Positions 52,243 to 61,419 of a DNA stretch of 64,000 nt are shown one piece after another (position 1 is the stretch's first letter; every line of letters starts with the position of its first letter). Origin of the DNA: Pelomonas asaccharophilus_A (GTDB taxonomy: Bacteria > Pseudomonadota > Gammaproteobacteria > Burkholderiales > Burkholderiaceae_C); assembly GCF_031458115.1 (NCBI RefSeq), contig NZ_JAVDXV010000010.1, forward strand, positions 62,001 to 126,000, written 5' to 3'. Under the pieces are notes generated by a model. The model ran no database searches. It had not been told where the DNA came from and saw nothing but the letters and a program-made list of their open reading frames with translations. Both the position numbers and the translations under genes were made by a program.

Positions 52243-55044
52243 TCAGTAGTTGTAGCGCAGCACGGCCTGGTAGCGCTTGCCGGTGCGGTAGATGCCGCGG
52301 GTCAGCAACTCGGTGTTGGCGATGCCGGCAACGTCCGCGTAGTTGCGGTACTCGCTGTCCAGCAGGTTCATCGCGTCGAAGCCCAGGCTGAGGCGGTCGG
52401 TCAGCTTCACGTTGGCACTGGCTGCCAGATCCTTGCTGCCGTCGGTGACCAGGAAGTTGCCGCGGTCGGCCTGCGTGTAGTACTTGGAGCGGTAGGTGTA
52501 CGTCACGCGGGCGCTGAAGCGGTCGCTTTCATAGAACGGGCTGACGCTGTACTGATGCTTGGAGTTGAACGGCAGGTGCGAGCCCGCCTGGCTGGTTGTG
52601 GCGTCCGAGAAGGTGTAGTTGGTCAGCGCGCCAAAGCCCCAGCCGATGTTGGCCTGGAAGGCCAGGCTCGCGCCCTTGATGGTGGCGCTGCCGGCATTGT
52701 TCGGGCGCGAGACGGCGTAGGTGGTGTTCTGGCGCTCGAACTGGTTGTAGTGCACTTCCGGCTTCGTCGTGACGAGCACGTAGTCGGTGACCTTCTTGTT
52801 GAAGATCGTGCCGGCCAGGATGGCGTTCTTGGCGAAGTACCACTCGGCCGAGAAGTCCAGGTTGGTGGACTTGTAGGGCTTGAGATCGGGGTTGCCGCCG
52901 CCGCCGGTCTTGGTCTGGTCGCCGATCCACAGGTAGCTGGACATGTCGCCGTAGTTCGGGCGCGACATGACCTTGGCGGCCGAGGCGCGCAGCACCAGCT
53001 TGTCGTTCAGCTCATAGACGACGTTCAGGTTGGGCAGGATGTTCTTGTAGCTCTTGTGCACGGTCGTCGCCACGTACTTGTCCGCGGGGCAGGCCTGGCC
53101 CGTGGATACCGAGCAGGCCCAGCCGCCGCTGCTGGATGTGGTGTCAACGACGCGCACGCCGAAGTTGCCGCGCAGCGCGTCGACGGCGTAGTCGGCCTGC
53201 ACGTAGGCGGCATCGACGACTTCCTTCACCGACCAGGTGTTGGCGACGAAGGAGGGGTCGTTGAACGTGGCGGGCTGCGGCATGGTCTGCCACGGGGCCA
53301 GCCATTTGCCGCTGGTGATGTAGCCGGCCAGCGCTTCGCCGTCGATGGTGTAGCGGTTGCTCAGGTCACCGACGTTGCCGAAGCCGCTGAGATAGTTGCC
53401 CGGCAGCTGTTTTGGAGAGAACGCACTGGCCCGGGCGTCGCCGTAGCCGGTCACCGAGGCCAGCGACACGCCGCCCATCGTCTGAGTGGTGTTGTGCTCG
53501 CGGTGCTTGGCGCCAAAGCGCACCTGGTAGATGGGGCCGTCGAACTTCAGGCCGCCGTCCACCTGCAGGAACATTTCCTTGTCCACCGTCGGCTTGAAGA
53601 CGATGTTGCCGCCCCAGCCGGTGTTCCAGGTTTCCTTCTTGCTGGGATCGGAGCCCCAGCCGCCGTCGATCTGGAAGGCGCTCGGGTCCTTCAGCGGGTT
53701 CACGCCGGTGATGTTCAGCCTGGGCGTGCCGCTGCTGATGTCGTAGCTGTAGTCGGACCAGTTCAGGAACTCGCCGTAGACCTGCAGCTTGGTGCCGCCG
53801 GTGGCCTTGGAGCTGCCGGCGTGGAAGGAGGCGAACCAGCGGTCGTCCTTGTAGTTGCCCTTGAGGTCGTAGGACTGGGTGTCCACCGTCGCCTTGCGGT
53901 CGATCAGGTCATACACCATCAGCGCGTTCTTGAACGTGCCCTTGGTGATGACGCCGCCGTCCACCGTCAGGTCGGTCATCTTCATCAGACCGTTGTAGGC
54001 ATTGCCCTGGAAGGCGAACATCGAGTGGCTGCGGTTGTCGTAGCCGGCCTTCACATCCAGCGCGTTGAACTCGAAGTCGAGCTTGTCACTGGCGCGGGCC
54101 TGCAGCGACAGCGACAGCGTGTCGCGCTTGCGCGTCTGCTCGAAATAGTGCGCGCTGACGGAGTTGGGGCCGACGGCGTTCGGGTTGGCCAGCAGCGTGG
54201 TGGCGCAGCTGCCGACGCAGGAGGCCGGCTTCTTCGGCTGGCTGCCGTCCGGGTTGGGGGGGACGGACCAGTCGGTCGGCAGGTTGTTGATGGAGCCGCC
54301 ACCGCCGGTGCCGTTGATGTAGTCGCTGCCCTTGACGGTGCCGTACGACTCGATACCGTCGCGGCGGATGCCTTCTTCCGAACGCTGGGCCGAGAAGATG
54401 ACACCGAAGTTCTTGGCGTCGTTGCGCCAGCCGACCAGGCCGGCCACGGTCGGCTTGCCCTTGCCGATGCGGTCGTTGTAGAGATAGCCGACCGAAGCTG
54501 CCAGCGTGAGGGCCTTCTGTTCCAGCGGCTTGCGGGTGGTGATGTTGACCGTGCCGCCGATGGAGCCTTCGTCGATCCAGGCCTCGGGAGACTTGTAGAC
54601 CTCGACCTTGTTGATCAGCTGCGGTGCCAGCAGCGAGTAGTTGAAGGTGCGGCCGGGCTGGTCGGCGATGAACCAGTCGGCCGAGGCGATCGTCTGGCCG
54701 TTGATCAGCGTGCGGTTGAGGGCCGGGTCCGTGCCCAGGATGGACACCTTCTCGCCCTGGCCGAAGGCCTTGTCGATGGTGACGCCGGGGATGGTGGTCA
54801 GCGCCTCGGCGACGTTGGTGGCGGGCAGCTTGCCCACGTCTTCGGCGGTGATGACGTCGACGATGGCGTCGGCATTGCGCTTGGTCTGCAGGGACTTCTC
54901 CATGCTGGCGCGGATGCCGGTGACGACGACGGCCTCCAGGGTCTCCGTCTTCTTCTGGGCCTCCTGCGCCAGCGCGGGGAGCGCGGTCAGCAGCATGGCG
55001 GCGGCTGCGATGGCCGTCGGGCGGGGGCTGGAATGCTTCCTCAT
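52243..55044 (-). CDS. TonB-dependent receptor, TonB-Xanth-Caul type
   Basis: 933 residues. A signal peptide (cleavage ALA-QEA, about residue 26) is followed by a TonB-box-like ETLEAVVVTGIRASMEKSL, a plug (DVITAEDVGKLPATNVAEALTTIPGV, SPEAWIDEGSIGGTVNI) and the beta-barrel, ending in the aromatic residue of LRYNY. This subgroup imports oligosaccharides, including chito-oligosaccharides (NagP) in Xanthomonas and Shewanella. The GH19 chitinase gene lies 41 bases upstream and NagX downstream, which supports chitin products as ligands. Confidence 0.9.
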   Translation of the reverse strand: MRKHSSPRPTAIAAAAMLLTALPALAQEAQKKTETLEAVVVTGIRASMEKSLQTKRNADAIVDVITAEDVGKLPATNVAEALTTIPGVTIDKAFGQGEKVSILGTDPALNRTLINGQTIASADWFIADQPGRTFNYSLLAPQLINKVEVYKSPEAWIDEGSIGGTVNITTRKPLEQKALTLAASVGYLYNDRIGKGKPTVAGLVGWRNDAKNFGVIFSAQRSEEGIRRDGIESYGTVKGSDYINGTGGGGSINNLPTDWSVPPNPDGSQPKKPASCVGSCATTLLANPNAVGPNSVSAHYFEQTRKRDTLSLSLQARASDKLDFEFNALDVKAGYDNRSHSMFAFQGNAYNGLMKMTDLTVDGGVITKGTFKNALMVYDLIDRKATVDTQSYDLKGNYKDDRWFASFHAGSSKATGGTKLQVYGEFLNWSDYSYDISSGTPRLNITGVNPLKDPSAFQIDGGWGSDPSKKETWNTGWGGNIVFKPTVDKEMFLQVDGGLKFDGPIYQVRFGAKHREHNTTQTMGGVSLASVTGYGDARASAFSPKQLPGNYLSGFGNVGDLSNRYTIDGEALAGYITSGKWLAPWQTMPQPATFNDPSFVANTWSVKEVVDAAYVQADYAVDALRGNFGVRVVDTTSSSGGWACSVSTGQACPADKYVATTVHKSYKNILPNLNVVYELNDKLVLRASAAKVMSRPNYGDMSSYLWIGDQTKTGGGGNPDLKPYKSTNLDFSAEWYFAKNAILAGTIFNKKVTDYVLVTTKPEVHYNQFERQNTTYAVSRPNNAGSATIKGASLAFQANIGWGFGALTNYTFSDATTSQAGSHLPFNSKHQYSVSPFYESDRFSARVTYTYRSKYYTQADRGNFLVTDGSKDLAASANVKLTDRLSLGFDAMNLLDSEYRNYADVAGIANTELLTRGIYRTGKRYQAVLRYNY

Positions 55045-55085
55045 GATTCTCTTTCTCCGGGGTTACAGGGCGAGCAGGGGCAGGG

Positions 55086-55775
55086 TCAGCACCCGAGCGG
55101 GTGCAAGAGGGGCACGCCAAACAGCTCGCTGGCGTGCTTGTAGAAATCGGCGCGGCGCGCGTTCTTGCGCTTCGCGTCGGGATCGGCCGGCTTGTCGCAC
55201 TCCAGCGGGCCGTTGATGGCGCGCGTCGTCGCGCCAAAGCCGAAGCCGCTGCGGATGGCCGCGTGCGAGGCCTGGGATGACTCGCCGGGCTGCGTCATCC
55301 AGTACCAGAGCGCCGTGCGCCAGGCCACCGTGGAGTCGCGCGCGACGCGGTCGGGGTCGCTCCACAGGTCGATGCCCATGAAGTCGCCGGCGGCCTTGTA
55401 CTGGTAGTTCCAGCTCAGCTGGATGGGGCCGCGGCCGTAGTACTGCTGGCCCTTGGCGCAGGACAGGCGGGCGTCGTCGCGGCAGTACTTGTCCCAGTTC
55501 TCGCGCTTGTACTCGCGCTGCGCGCGCAGCTGGTCGGACTCGTGTGCGATCTGGCCCAGGAACGCCGCCATCTCCTGGCGGCGCTGCGTGTCGTTGCCCC
55601 AGTCGGCGAAGCCGGGCGTCTGGCGCACGGCCTCGGTGAAACCCTCGTAGGTGTAGAACGCGATGCGCTCTGGGAACAGCGCGTCGAACTGCGCGCGGCT
55701 GGGCAGGAAGGGCGACGCAGCAGCGGCCACCAGCGGCGGCAGCGCGAGGGACAGGCAGGCAAGGGCGCGAATCAT
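55086..55775 (-). CDS. Secreted GH19-type chitinase
   Basis: 229 residues. A signal peptide (hydrophobic, cleavage near AAAA-SP, residue 20) precedes a GH19 catalytic domain: AAFLGQIAHESDQL with the candidate acid Glu79, then QYYGRGPIQLSWNYQY at 111-126, which is strongly conserved. The second acidic residue is not obvious from sequence alone; Glu88 or Glu92 are candidates. It has no chitin-binding module. It would cut GlcNAc polymer or related glycan outside the cytoplasm. It probably heads the operon with the TonB receptor. Confidence 0.88.
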   Translation of the reverse strand: MIRALACLSLALPPLVAAAASPFLPSRAQFDALFPERIAFYTYEGFTEAVRQTPGFADWGNDTQRRQEMAAFLGQIAHESDQLRAQREYKRENWDKYCRDDARLSCAKGQQYYGRGPIQLSWNYQYKAAGDFMGIDLWSDPDRVARDSTVAWRTALWYWMTQPGESSQASHAAIRSGFGFGATTRAINGPLECDKPADPDAKRKNARRADFYKHASELFGVPLLHPLGC

Positions 55776-55821
55776 GGGGCGGACTGTCTGCCCGGCCGCC
55801 TAAGCGCCGCTTCAATGACGT

Positions 55822-55838
55822 GTTAAGGCTGTCTTAAC
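55822..55838. promoter_or_regulatory. PmrA/QseB-type box between GH19 and OmpR-type genes
   Basis: GTTAAG-N5-CTTAAC: TTAA at 55823 and at 55834 with seven bases between, as in the direct-repeat core (TTAA-N7-TTAA) bound by PmrA and QseB. It is 57 bases before the response regulator ATG and 47 bases before the chitinase start, in the divergent promoter region. Confidence 0.6.
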
Positions 55839-55894
55839 GCCCTCAGTGAAGCGCCCGATACCCGCGGCAACGGTGGCGTCATAGAGTGACGGAC

Positions 55895-56557
55895 ATGCGC
55901 ATCTGCCTTCTCGAAGACGATCTGGAGCTCGGCCGCTCACTGCAGGCCGTGCTGCAGAACGCCGACCACGATGTGATGTGGCTTAGACGCATCGCGGACG
56001 CGCGGCTGTGGATCGCCGAGGGTGGCTTCGACGCCGTCGTCATGGACCTGGGCCTGCCCGACGGCGACGGCATGGAGCTGCTGCGCGCGTTGCGCCGCAA
56101 CCACCGCAAGCTGCCGCTCATCGTCATCACCGCGCGCGATGCCATCGAGGACCGGCTGGACGGGCTGGATGGCGGCGCCGACGACTACCTCGTCAAGCCC
56201 TTCGCCGGCTCCGAGCTGCTGGCACGGCTGCGCGCCGTCGCGCGGCGCAGCCTGGCCGACAGCGGCGAGCCGCAGCAGGCCGAGTGGCAGCTGCGCGACC
56301 TCATCCTCGACGAGCCGCGCATGGAAGTGCGCCGCGGCCAGGAGCGCGTGCCGCTGTCGCGCACCGAGTTCTGCCTGCTGCTGACGCTGATCAAGCTGCC
56401 GGACCGCGTCGTCACGCGCCGACAGCTGGAGAGCCGCTCGCCCAGCCAGATGGACGGCCGCAGCCTGGACGTGCACATCTCCAACCTGCGCCGCAAGATC
56501 GGCGAGGGCTACATCCGCACCGTGCGCGGCGTGGGTTATCTCGTCGAACGCGGATGA
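55895..56557 (+). CDS. OmpR-type response regulator (PmrA/QseB group)
   Basis: 220 residues. Receiver: LLEDDLELG, phospho-Asp51 in VVMDLGLPDGDG, Thr in VITARD and Lys in YLVKPFAGSEL; C-terminal winged helix (LSRTEFCLLLTLIKLPDRVVTRRQLE...HISNLRRKIGEGYIRTVRGVGYLV). ATG at 55895 was preferred to GTG at 55886 because it opens the canonical MRICLLEDD. A TTAA-N7-TTAA box upstream suggests autoregulation. The sensor kinase follows after a 142-base repeat-bearing gap. Confidence 0.92.
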   Translation: MRICLLEDDLELGRSLQAVLQNADHDVMWLRRIADARLWIAEGGFDAVVMDLGLPDGDGMELLRALRRNHRKLPLIVITARDAIEDRLDGLDGGADDYLVKPFAGSELLARLRAVARRSLADSGEPQQAEWQLRDLILDEPRMEVRRGQERVPLSRTEFCLLLTLIKLPDRVVTRRQLESRSPSQMDGRSLDVHISNLRRKIGEGYIRTVRGVGYLVERG

Positions 56558-56558
56558 T

Positions 56559-56677
56559 GAGCCCCTCGTCCAAGGGGTACCTTGGCCGGTCCCCCGAGGG
56601 GACGGCGATGCTTGCAGCATTGAGCTGCAAGCACATCGCCAGACGGGCCGGCTTGGGAGCGGCCCGGCGCTCGGCCC
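56559..56677 (+). repeat. Dispersed structured repeat, copy 2
   Basis: The 87-bp core (56591-56677) has the three hairpins of copy 1; the leader GAGCCCCTCGTCC starts at 56559, two bases after the response regulator stop. It splits a response regulator-sensor kinase pair that is normally overlapping. Confidence 0.88.
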
Positions 56678-56699
56678 GCAATGCGCCCACGTTCTCGTC

Positions 56700-58091
56700 A
56701 TGACGGTTGATGCCAGTACCGCGCCCCGCTCACTGTTCCGGCGCAGCCTGTGCGCCGTGTTCGCGGTGCTGTTCCTGTGCTGGCTGTTCCTGGTCGCGCG
56801 CGAGCTCATCGACATCCGCGTGCTGCAGGTCAAGAACGGCCAGGCCGAGAACCTGTTGTGGGCCGAGCTGGCGCTGGAGCGCGCGCGCGACACGCATGCC
56901 GACGCCCGCCAGCTGCACGACGCGCTGCAGGCGCTGGAAGGCATGCGCGAGCGCGAGTGGCGCTTGAAGGGGCACCGCACGCCGTTCCGCGTGCTGCAGG
57001 TGCTGCGCCGCGGCGAGCTGCTGTCCGAACTGCAGCCCGACCTCACCGGCCGCGACCGCGTGCTGCCGCAGGAGACCGCGCCCGGCCAGGACGAGCGCTG
57101 GCTGTACGCCGAGGTGCGCGACGCCGCGCGCGAGCTGGTCGTGCGGCGCTGGCAGGAGCGGCCGGGCGACTGGCACTTCAGCCTTGCCGGCCTGAGCTAC
57201 TACGCGCGTCCGCTGCTGTACGGGCTGCCGCTGCTGGCGCTGCCGCTGTGGCTGCTGTTCCGCCTCGGCTTCGCGCCGCTGCGGCGCATCGGCGCGCAGA
57301 TCTCGGCCCGCTCCGCGCAAGACCTGACGCCGCTGCCGGCCACGCGCTATGTGGAGCTGGCGCCGCTGGTGAACGCGGTCAACTCGCTGATGACACGGCT
57401 GCAGCAACGGCTGGACCGCGAGCATGAGTTCCTGGCCGACGCGGCCCACGAGCTGAAGACGCCGCTGGCCGTCATCCAGCTGAACGTGGAGGCGCTGGAC
57501 CAGGCCGAGCCGCGTGCCCGCAATGAAGCCGGCGACGAGGCCCGCGAGCGCCTGCGCCTGGGCGTGCAGCGCGCCACGCACACGGTGCACCAGCTGCTGG
57601 CGCTGGCGCGCTCCGGCGCCGACGCGCTGGACCTCAGCAAGGTGCGCCACGACCTGGTGGACCTGGTGCGCGAGCGCATCGCGCTGGCCAGCGGCCTGGC
57701 CGTGCAGCGCCGCATCGAGCTGGCGCTGGAGTCGCCCGACGAGCTGCTGCTGTGGCTGAACCGCGAGTCCATGTGCAGCCTCGTCGACAACCTCGTCGAC
57801 AACGCGATCAAGTACTCGCCGCCCGGCGGGCAGGTGACGGTGACGCTGGCCGAAGCCGCCGGCGTCATCGCGCTGACCGTCAGCGATCAGGGCCCCGGCA
57901 TCCCGGCGGACCTGCGCGAGCGCGTGTTCGAGCGCTTCGTGCGGCTGGAGGGCAGCGCCGGCTGCCACGGCAGCGGCCTGGGCCTGACCATCGTCGAGCG
58001 CGCCGCGGCGCAGCACGGTGCGAGCGTGCAGCTGCTGGACGGACCGGGTGGCCGCGGGTTGACCGTGCTGGTCAGCCTGCCGAGGAGCTGA
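56700..58091 (+). CDS. Sensor histidine kinase (TctE/QseC-like)
   Basis: 463 residues. TM1 (LCAVFAVLFLCWLFLVA) and TM2 (LLYGLPLLALPLWLLFRLG) bracket a periplasmic region of about 150 residues. HAMP-like segment, then HisKA with phospho-His in LADAAHELKTPLAVIQ, N-box SLVDNLVDNAIKYSPPGG, G1 DQGPGIPADL and G2 GSGLGLTIVERAA. Partner of the OmpR-type regulator just upstream. The signal is unknown; the divergent chitinase locus makes chitin products or envelope glycan plausible. Confidence 0.92.
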   Translation: MTVDASTAPRSLFRRSLCAVFAVLFLCWLFLVARELIDIRVLQVKNGQAENLLWAELALERARDTHADARQLHDALQALEGMREREWRLKGHRTPFRVLQVLRRGELLSELQPDLTGRDRVLPQETAPGQDERWLYAEVRDAARELVVRRWQERPGDWHFSLAGLSYYARPLLYGLPLLALPLWLLFRLGFAPLRRIGAQISARSAQDLTPLPATRYVELAPLVNAVNSLMTRLQQRLDREHEFLADAAHELKTPLAVIQLNVEALDQAEPRARNEAGDEARERLRLGVQRATHTVHQLLALARSGADALDLSKVRHDLVDLVRERIALASGLAVQRRIELALESPDELLLWLNRESMCSLVDNLVDNAIKYSPPGGQVTVTLAEAAGVIALTVSDQGPGIPADLRERVFERFVRLEGSAGCHGSGLGLTIVERAAAQHGASVQLLDGPGGRGLTVLVSLPRS

Positions 58092-58109
58092 GGCGCGGTC
58101 CCGGCGCTC

Positions 58110-59522
58110 TCAGCGGGTCAGCACGCGACCGGCGCGGGCGAGGGATGTGCCGCCGTCGAGTGCCAGTGCACCGTTGACCCACACGGCCGCGATGCCCGCC
58201 GCCGTCAGCGTGGGGCTGCCGTAGTCGGCGCGGTCCTGCAGGCGCTCGGCGTCGAACAGCAGCAGGTCGGCCGCCGCGCCCGCGCGCAGCAGGCCGCGGT
58301 CGCGCAAGCTGAAGCGCTGCGCCGTCAGTCCCGTCATCTTGTGCACGGCCTGTTCCAGCGTCAGCAGCCCGCGCTCGCGGCCGTAATGCGCCCACACGCG
58401 CGGAAACGCGCCCCACAGCCGCGGGTGCGGGAAGCGGTCGTGCGGCAGCCCGTCGGAGCCGATCATCGCCAGCGGGTGCGTGAGGATGCGGTCCACGTCG
58501 TCCTCGTGCATCTGGAAGTAGCAGGCGCCGCCCGGCTGCAGCCGCCGCACGGCCTCGGGCTCGCTGCAACCCCACTCGGCCGCGATGTCGGCCAGCCACT
58601 GGCCTTCCCGTTCGGGGTGGGCCTCGCTCCAGGTCAGCCGTATCGGCGTGAGGCCGTCGGCCAGGTCCTCGCGCAGCACGGTGGAGCCGGCGAGGTAAGG
58701 GTAGACGTCCAGCCCCAGCGCCTGGCGCTGGGCCAGCCGCTCGATCAGCGCCAGCGTCTGCAGGCTGCGGCCCCATTGCGCGCGGCCGGCGCATTTGTGG
58801 TGCGAGATCACCAGCGGCAGGCCGGCCTCATGCGCGCAGTCGGCGGCCTCGGTGATGGCGTCCAGCACCTGGGCCATCTCGTTGCGCAGGTGTACCGCAT
58901 AGACGCCGCCATGCCGCGCGGCGACGCGGGCCAGTGCCAGCAGCTCGGCCTTGTCGGCCGCGGCGGCGGGCGCGTAGAAGGTGCCGGAGGACAAGCCCGC
59001 TGCGCCTGCCTGCATGGCGTCGTCCAGCAGCGCACACATCGCTTCACGCTCGGCGGCGCTGGCCGGGCGGCCGAGGTCGCCCATGCAGCGCAGCCGCAGC
59101 GCCGTGTGGCCCACCAGGCCCACCGCGTTCACGGCGGGTCGGGCGGCGTTGACGGCATCGCGCCAGGCCGCGAAGGACGCGTGGCGGAACTGCTCGCGCG
59201 CCAGCAGGTTCATGGGCGGCGGCGGGTCGGGCGTCACCAGCGGCGCCAGCGAGATGCCGCAGTTGCCGGTCACCACCGTCGTCACGCCCTGGCTGAGCTT
59301 GGGCGTCATGCCGGGCGCGGTCAGTAGCGCGGCGTCGTCGTGGCTGTGCGCGTCGATGAAGCCGGGGGCCAGCACGAGGCCGGTGCAGTCGCGGCGCGGC
59401 ATGTCGGCAGGCACGTCCAGCCGTTCACCCAGCGCGGCAATGCGGTCGCCGGCCACCAGCAGTTCGCCGCGCCAGGCCGGCGCACCACTGCCGTCGACGA
59501 TGAGTGCGCCTTGCAGCAGCAT
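58110..59522 (-). CDS. N-acyl-D-amino-acid deacylase
   Basis: 470 residues, amidohydrolase superfamily. GFIDAHSHDD contains the first metal ligands, VVTGNCGIS the bridging Cys region, VISHHKCAG a ligand His, and MIGSDGLPHD the catalytic Asp. It frees D-amino acids from N-acyl forms. Its ATG overlaps the stop of the deaminase gene (TGATG), so both are one operon. Substrate chain length is not defined. Confidence 0.88.
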   Translation of the reverse strand: MLLQGALIVDGSGAPAWRGELLVAGDRIAALGERLDVPADMPRRDCTGLVLAPGFIDAHSHDDAALLTAPGMTPKLSQGVTTVVTGNCGISLAPLVTPDPPPPMNLLAREQFRHASFAAWRDAVNAARPAVNAVGLVGHTALRLRCMGDLGRPASAAEREAMCALLDDAMQAGAAGLSSGTFYAPAAAADKAELLALARVAARHGGVYAVHLRNEMAQVLDAITEAADCAHEAGLPLVISHHKCAGRAQWGRSLQTLALIERLAQRQALGLDVYPYLAGSTVLREDLADGLTPIRLTWSEAHPEREGQWLADIAAEWGCSEPEAVRRLQPGGACYFQMHEDDVDRILTHPLAMIGSDGLPHDRFPHPRLWGAFPRVWAHYGRERGLLTLEQAVHKMTGLTAQRFSLRDRGLLRAGAAADLLLFDAERLQDRADYGSPTLTAAGIAAVWVNGALALDGGTSLARAGRVLTR

Positions 59523-60766
59523 CAGGCGAAATGCGTCGTCAGCGCGTCGACGACGCGATCGTCCTCGTCCACCACCGCCATCCACGCCCATTTGTCGAAG
59601 GTGGTGCAAGGGTGGGACGGGCCCAGCGCCACGCGCTCGCCAACGGCAGGGCCGTCGCACTCCAGCGGGTCCCAGCGCAGGTAGCCGTGCTGGTCGTTCA
59701 GGCCGGTCACCTGCCAGCCGCGCGGTGCGGCCTGGCCGCCGCGCTGGTGCCAGACCGGCACCGGCCAGCCCTGGTCGAAGGACAGGTCGCGCCGGCCCGC
59801 GTTGAGCAGTGCCAGGCCCGGCTCGGGGCAGGACAGCACCTGCGTCCACACCTCCAGCGCGGCCTGCAGGCTGGGCGCGCCCAGGCGCCGGTCGATGACG
59901 CCGACATAGCGGCCGTAGTGCGCGTGGTCGTGGCACACATAGCAGCCCGAGCGCAGCAGGCCCAGCCGCCCGGCGCGGCCTTGCAGCACCGGCGCGACGA
60001 GGTCGAACAGCGCCGAGCCGCCGCCACTGAGCCACAGCGGCTGCACATCGACCAGGCCTTCGGCCTCGATGGCGGCCAGCAGCGCCTCGACGCGAGCCTG
60101 CCATTGCTGCATCAACGCGGTGTCGGGTTCTGTCTCGCCCAGCACCTGCAGGCCTTCGTAGAAACCGATACCGCGCAGCCGCAGCGCCGGGTGGGTCTTC
60201 AGCGCGCGCGCCAGCGCCAGCCCCGTGTCGTGGTCGCGCACGCCGCAGCGCGTGGTGCCCAGCTCGATCAGCACGTCCAGCCTGGCTTCGCCGGCGCCCA
60301 GCGAGGGCCACAGCGCGGCGATCAGGTCCAGCTGCGCCTGCGAATCGACGAAGAAGGCCAGCTCCACACCCTCGTGCCGGCGGCGCAGATCCAGCAGCAG
60401 CGCCAGGTCGGCGTGGCTGACCAACTGGTTCGCGATCAGCGCCCGCCGCGCGCCGGCGGCCAGGCCCAGGCGCAGCTGGTGCACGTTGGCAAACGTCAGC
60501 CCCCAGGCGCCGGCATCCAGCTGGCGTCGGAAAAGCTGCGGGCTCATCGTCGTCTTGCCGTGCGGCGCCATCTGCACGCCGCGCGCGGCGGCAAAGTCCT
60601 GCATCCACTGGATGTTGTGCGCCAGCGCCGCCTGGCGGACGACAGCCAGCGGCGTGGGCAGGTCGCCCAGGCTCCAGCCGCGCTGTGCCACGTCGGTCAG
60701 CGGCACGGGGGCTTGCAGCGGCGGGAAGCCTTTCAGCCAGGGGCCTAGCGTGTCAGATGAGTTCAC
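59522..60766 (-). CDS. D-amino acid deaminase / D-serine dehydratase-like, fold III PLP enzyme
   Basis: 414 residues. Fold-type III alanine-racemase-like barrel with PLP Lys71 in MAPHGKTTMSP; the C-terminal domain ends in ALGPSHPCTTFDKW, whose His and Cys match the Zn2+ ligands of eukaryotic-type D-serine dehydratase. It should convert D-amino acids such as D-serine to oxo acid plus ammonia through an enamine. It forms an operon with N-acyl-D-amino-acid deacylase; RidA, which clears such enamines, is divergent across a repeat element. Confidence 0.85.
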   Translation of the reverse strand: MNSSDTLGPWLKGFPPLQAPVPLTDVAQRGWSLGDLPTPLAVVRQAALAHNIQWMQDFAAARGVQMAPHGKTTMSPQLFRRQLDAGAWGLTFANVHQLRLGLAAGARRALIANQLVSHADLALLLDLRRRHEGVELAFFVDSQAQLDLIAALWPSLGAGEARLDVLIELGTTRCGVRDHDTGLALARALKTHPALRLRGIGFYEGLQVLGETEPDTALMQQWQARVEALLAAIEAEGLVDVQPLWLSGGGSALFDLVAPVLQGRAGRLGLLRSGCYVCHDHAHYGRYVGVIDRRLGAPSLQAALEVWTQVLSCPEPGLALLNAGRRDLSFDQGWPVPVWHQRGGQAAPRGWQVTGLNDQHGYLRWDPLECDGPAVGERVALGPSHPCTTFDKWAWMAVVDEDDRVVDALTTHFA

Positions 60767-60799
60767 TTCAATTGTCCATTTCGCATTCGCGCTGAGATG

Positions 60800-60938
60800 C
60801 GGGCCGAGCGCCGGGCCGCTCCCAAGCCGGCCCGTTTGGCGATGTGCTCGCGGCTCGAGGCCGCGAGCATCGTCGTCCCCTCGGGGGACCGACTGGGCGT
60901 GCCGGCGTCCAGCCGGCGCAAGACCGGGCGAGGGGCCT
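60800..60938 (-). repeat. Dispersed structured repeat, copy 3 (inverted)
   Basis: The 87-bp core at 60800-60886, read leftward, matches copies 1 and 2; the leader GAGGCCCCTCGCCC lies at 60925-60938. The long hairpin arms differ in sequence from copy 2 but stay paired (CTCGCGGC/GCCGCGAG here, TTGCAGC/GCTGCAA there). Confidence 0.88.
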
Positions 60939-61014
60939 CATCATCGCGCCGCTGTCTGAAGGGCGTCTAAAGGGGGCTCTTGCGTGGGCGAGCCGAGCAC
61001 ACCAGACTGCCCGC

Positions 61015-61407
61015 ATGACTCAATTGACTTTCCTCGGCGCCGAGCCCACCGCCAGCGACCGCCAGCCCCGCCCCCTGTCCCCCGCCGTGCGCGCGGGCGA
61101 TTTCGTCTACGTGTCCGGCCAGGTGCCGGTGGACGCCCAAGGCCACATCGTGGACGGCGGCATCGAGGCGCAGACGCGCCAGGTCTTCGCCAACCTCGAG
61201 GCCGCGCTGGCGCTGGCCGGCGCGACGCTGGCCGACGTCTGCAAGACCAATGTGTGGCTGGAAGACGCGCGCGACTTCGGCGCGTTCAACCGCGTCTACA
61301 TGGGCTACTTTCCGGGCGGCAAGCCGGCTCGTTCGACGGTGGAGTCGCGGCTGATGATTCCGGCGAAGGTGGAGGTTGACGTGGTGGCCTACCGGCCGGT
61401 GGGGTGA
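61015..61407 (+). CDS. ridA: RidA family enamine/imine deaminase
   Basis: 130 residues. GDFVYVSGQVPVDAQGHIVDGGIEAQTRQVFANLEAALALAGATLADVCKTNVWLED is the conserved core, and KPARSTVESR includes the catalytic-position Arg. The enzyme hydrolyses reactive enamines such as 2-aminoacrylate. Its position next to the D-amino acid deaminase fits removal of that enzyme's product. ATG at 61015 is the natural start. It converges with intI, whose stop is 12 bases away. Confidence 0.9.
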   Translation: MTQLTFLGAEPTASDRQPRPLSPAVRAGDFVYVSGQVPVDAQGHIVDGGIEAQTRQVFANLEAALALAGATLADVCKTNVWLEDARDFGAFNRVYMGYFPGGKPARSTVESRLMIPAKVEVDVVAYRPVG

Positions 61408-61419
61408 GCGTCCCGGGGC

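Noticed and set aside
55886..55894. GTG start for the OmpR-type regulator
   Set aside because: It adds three residues before the canonical MRICLLEDD with no better ribosome binding site.
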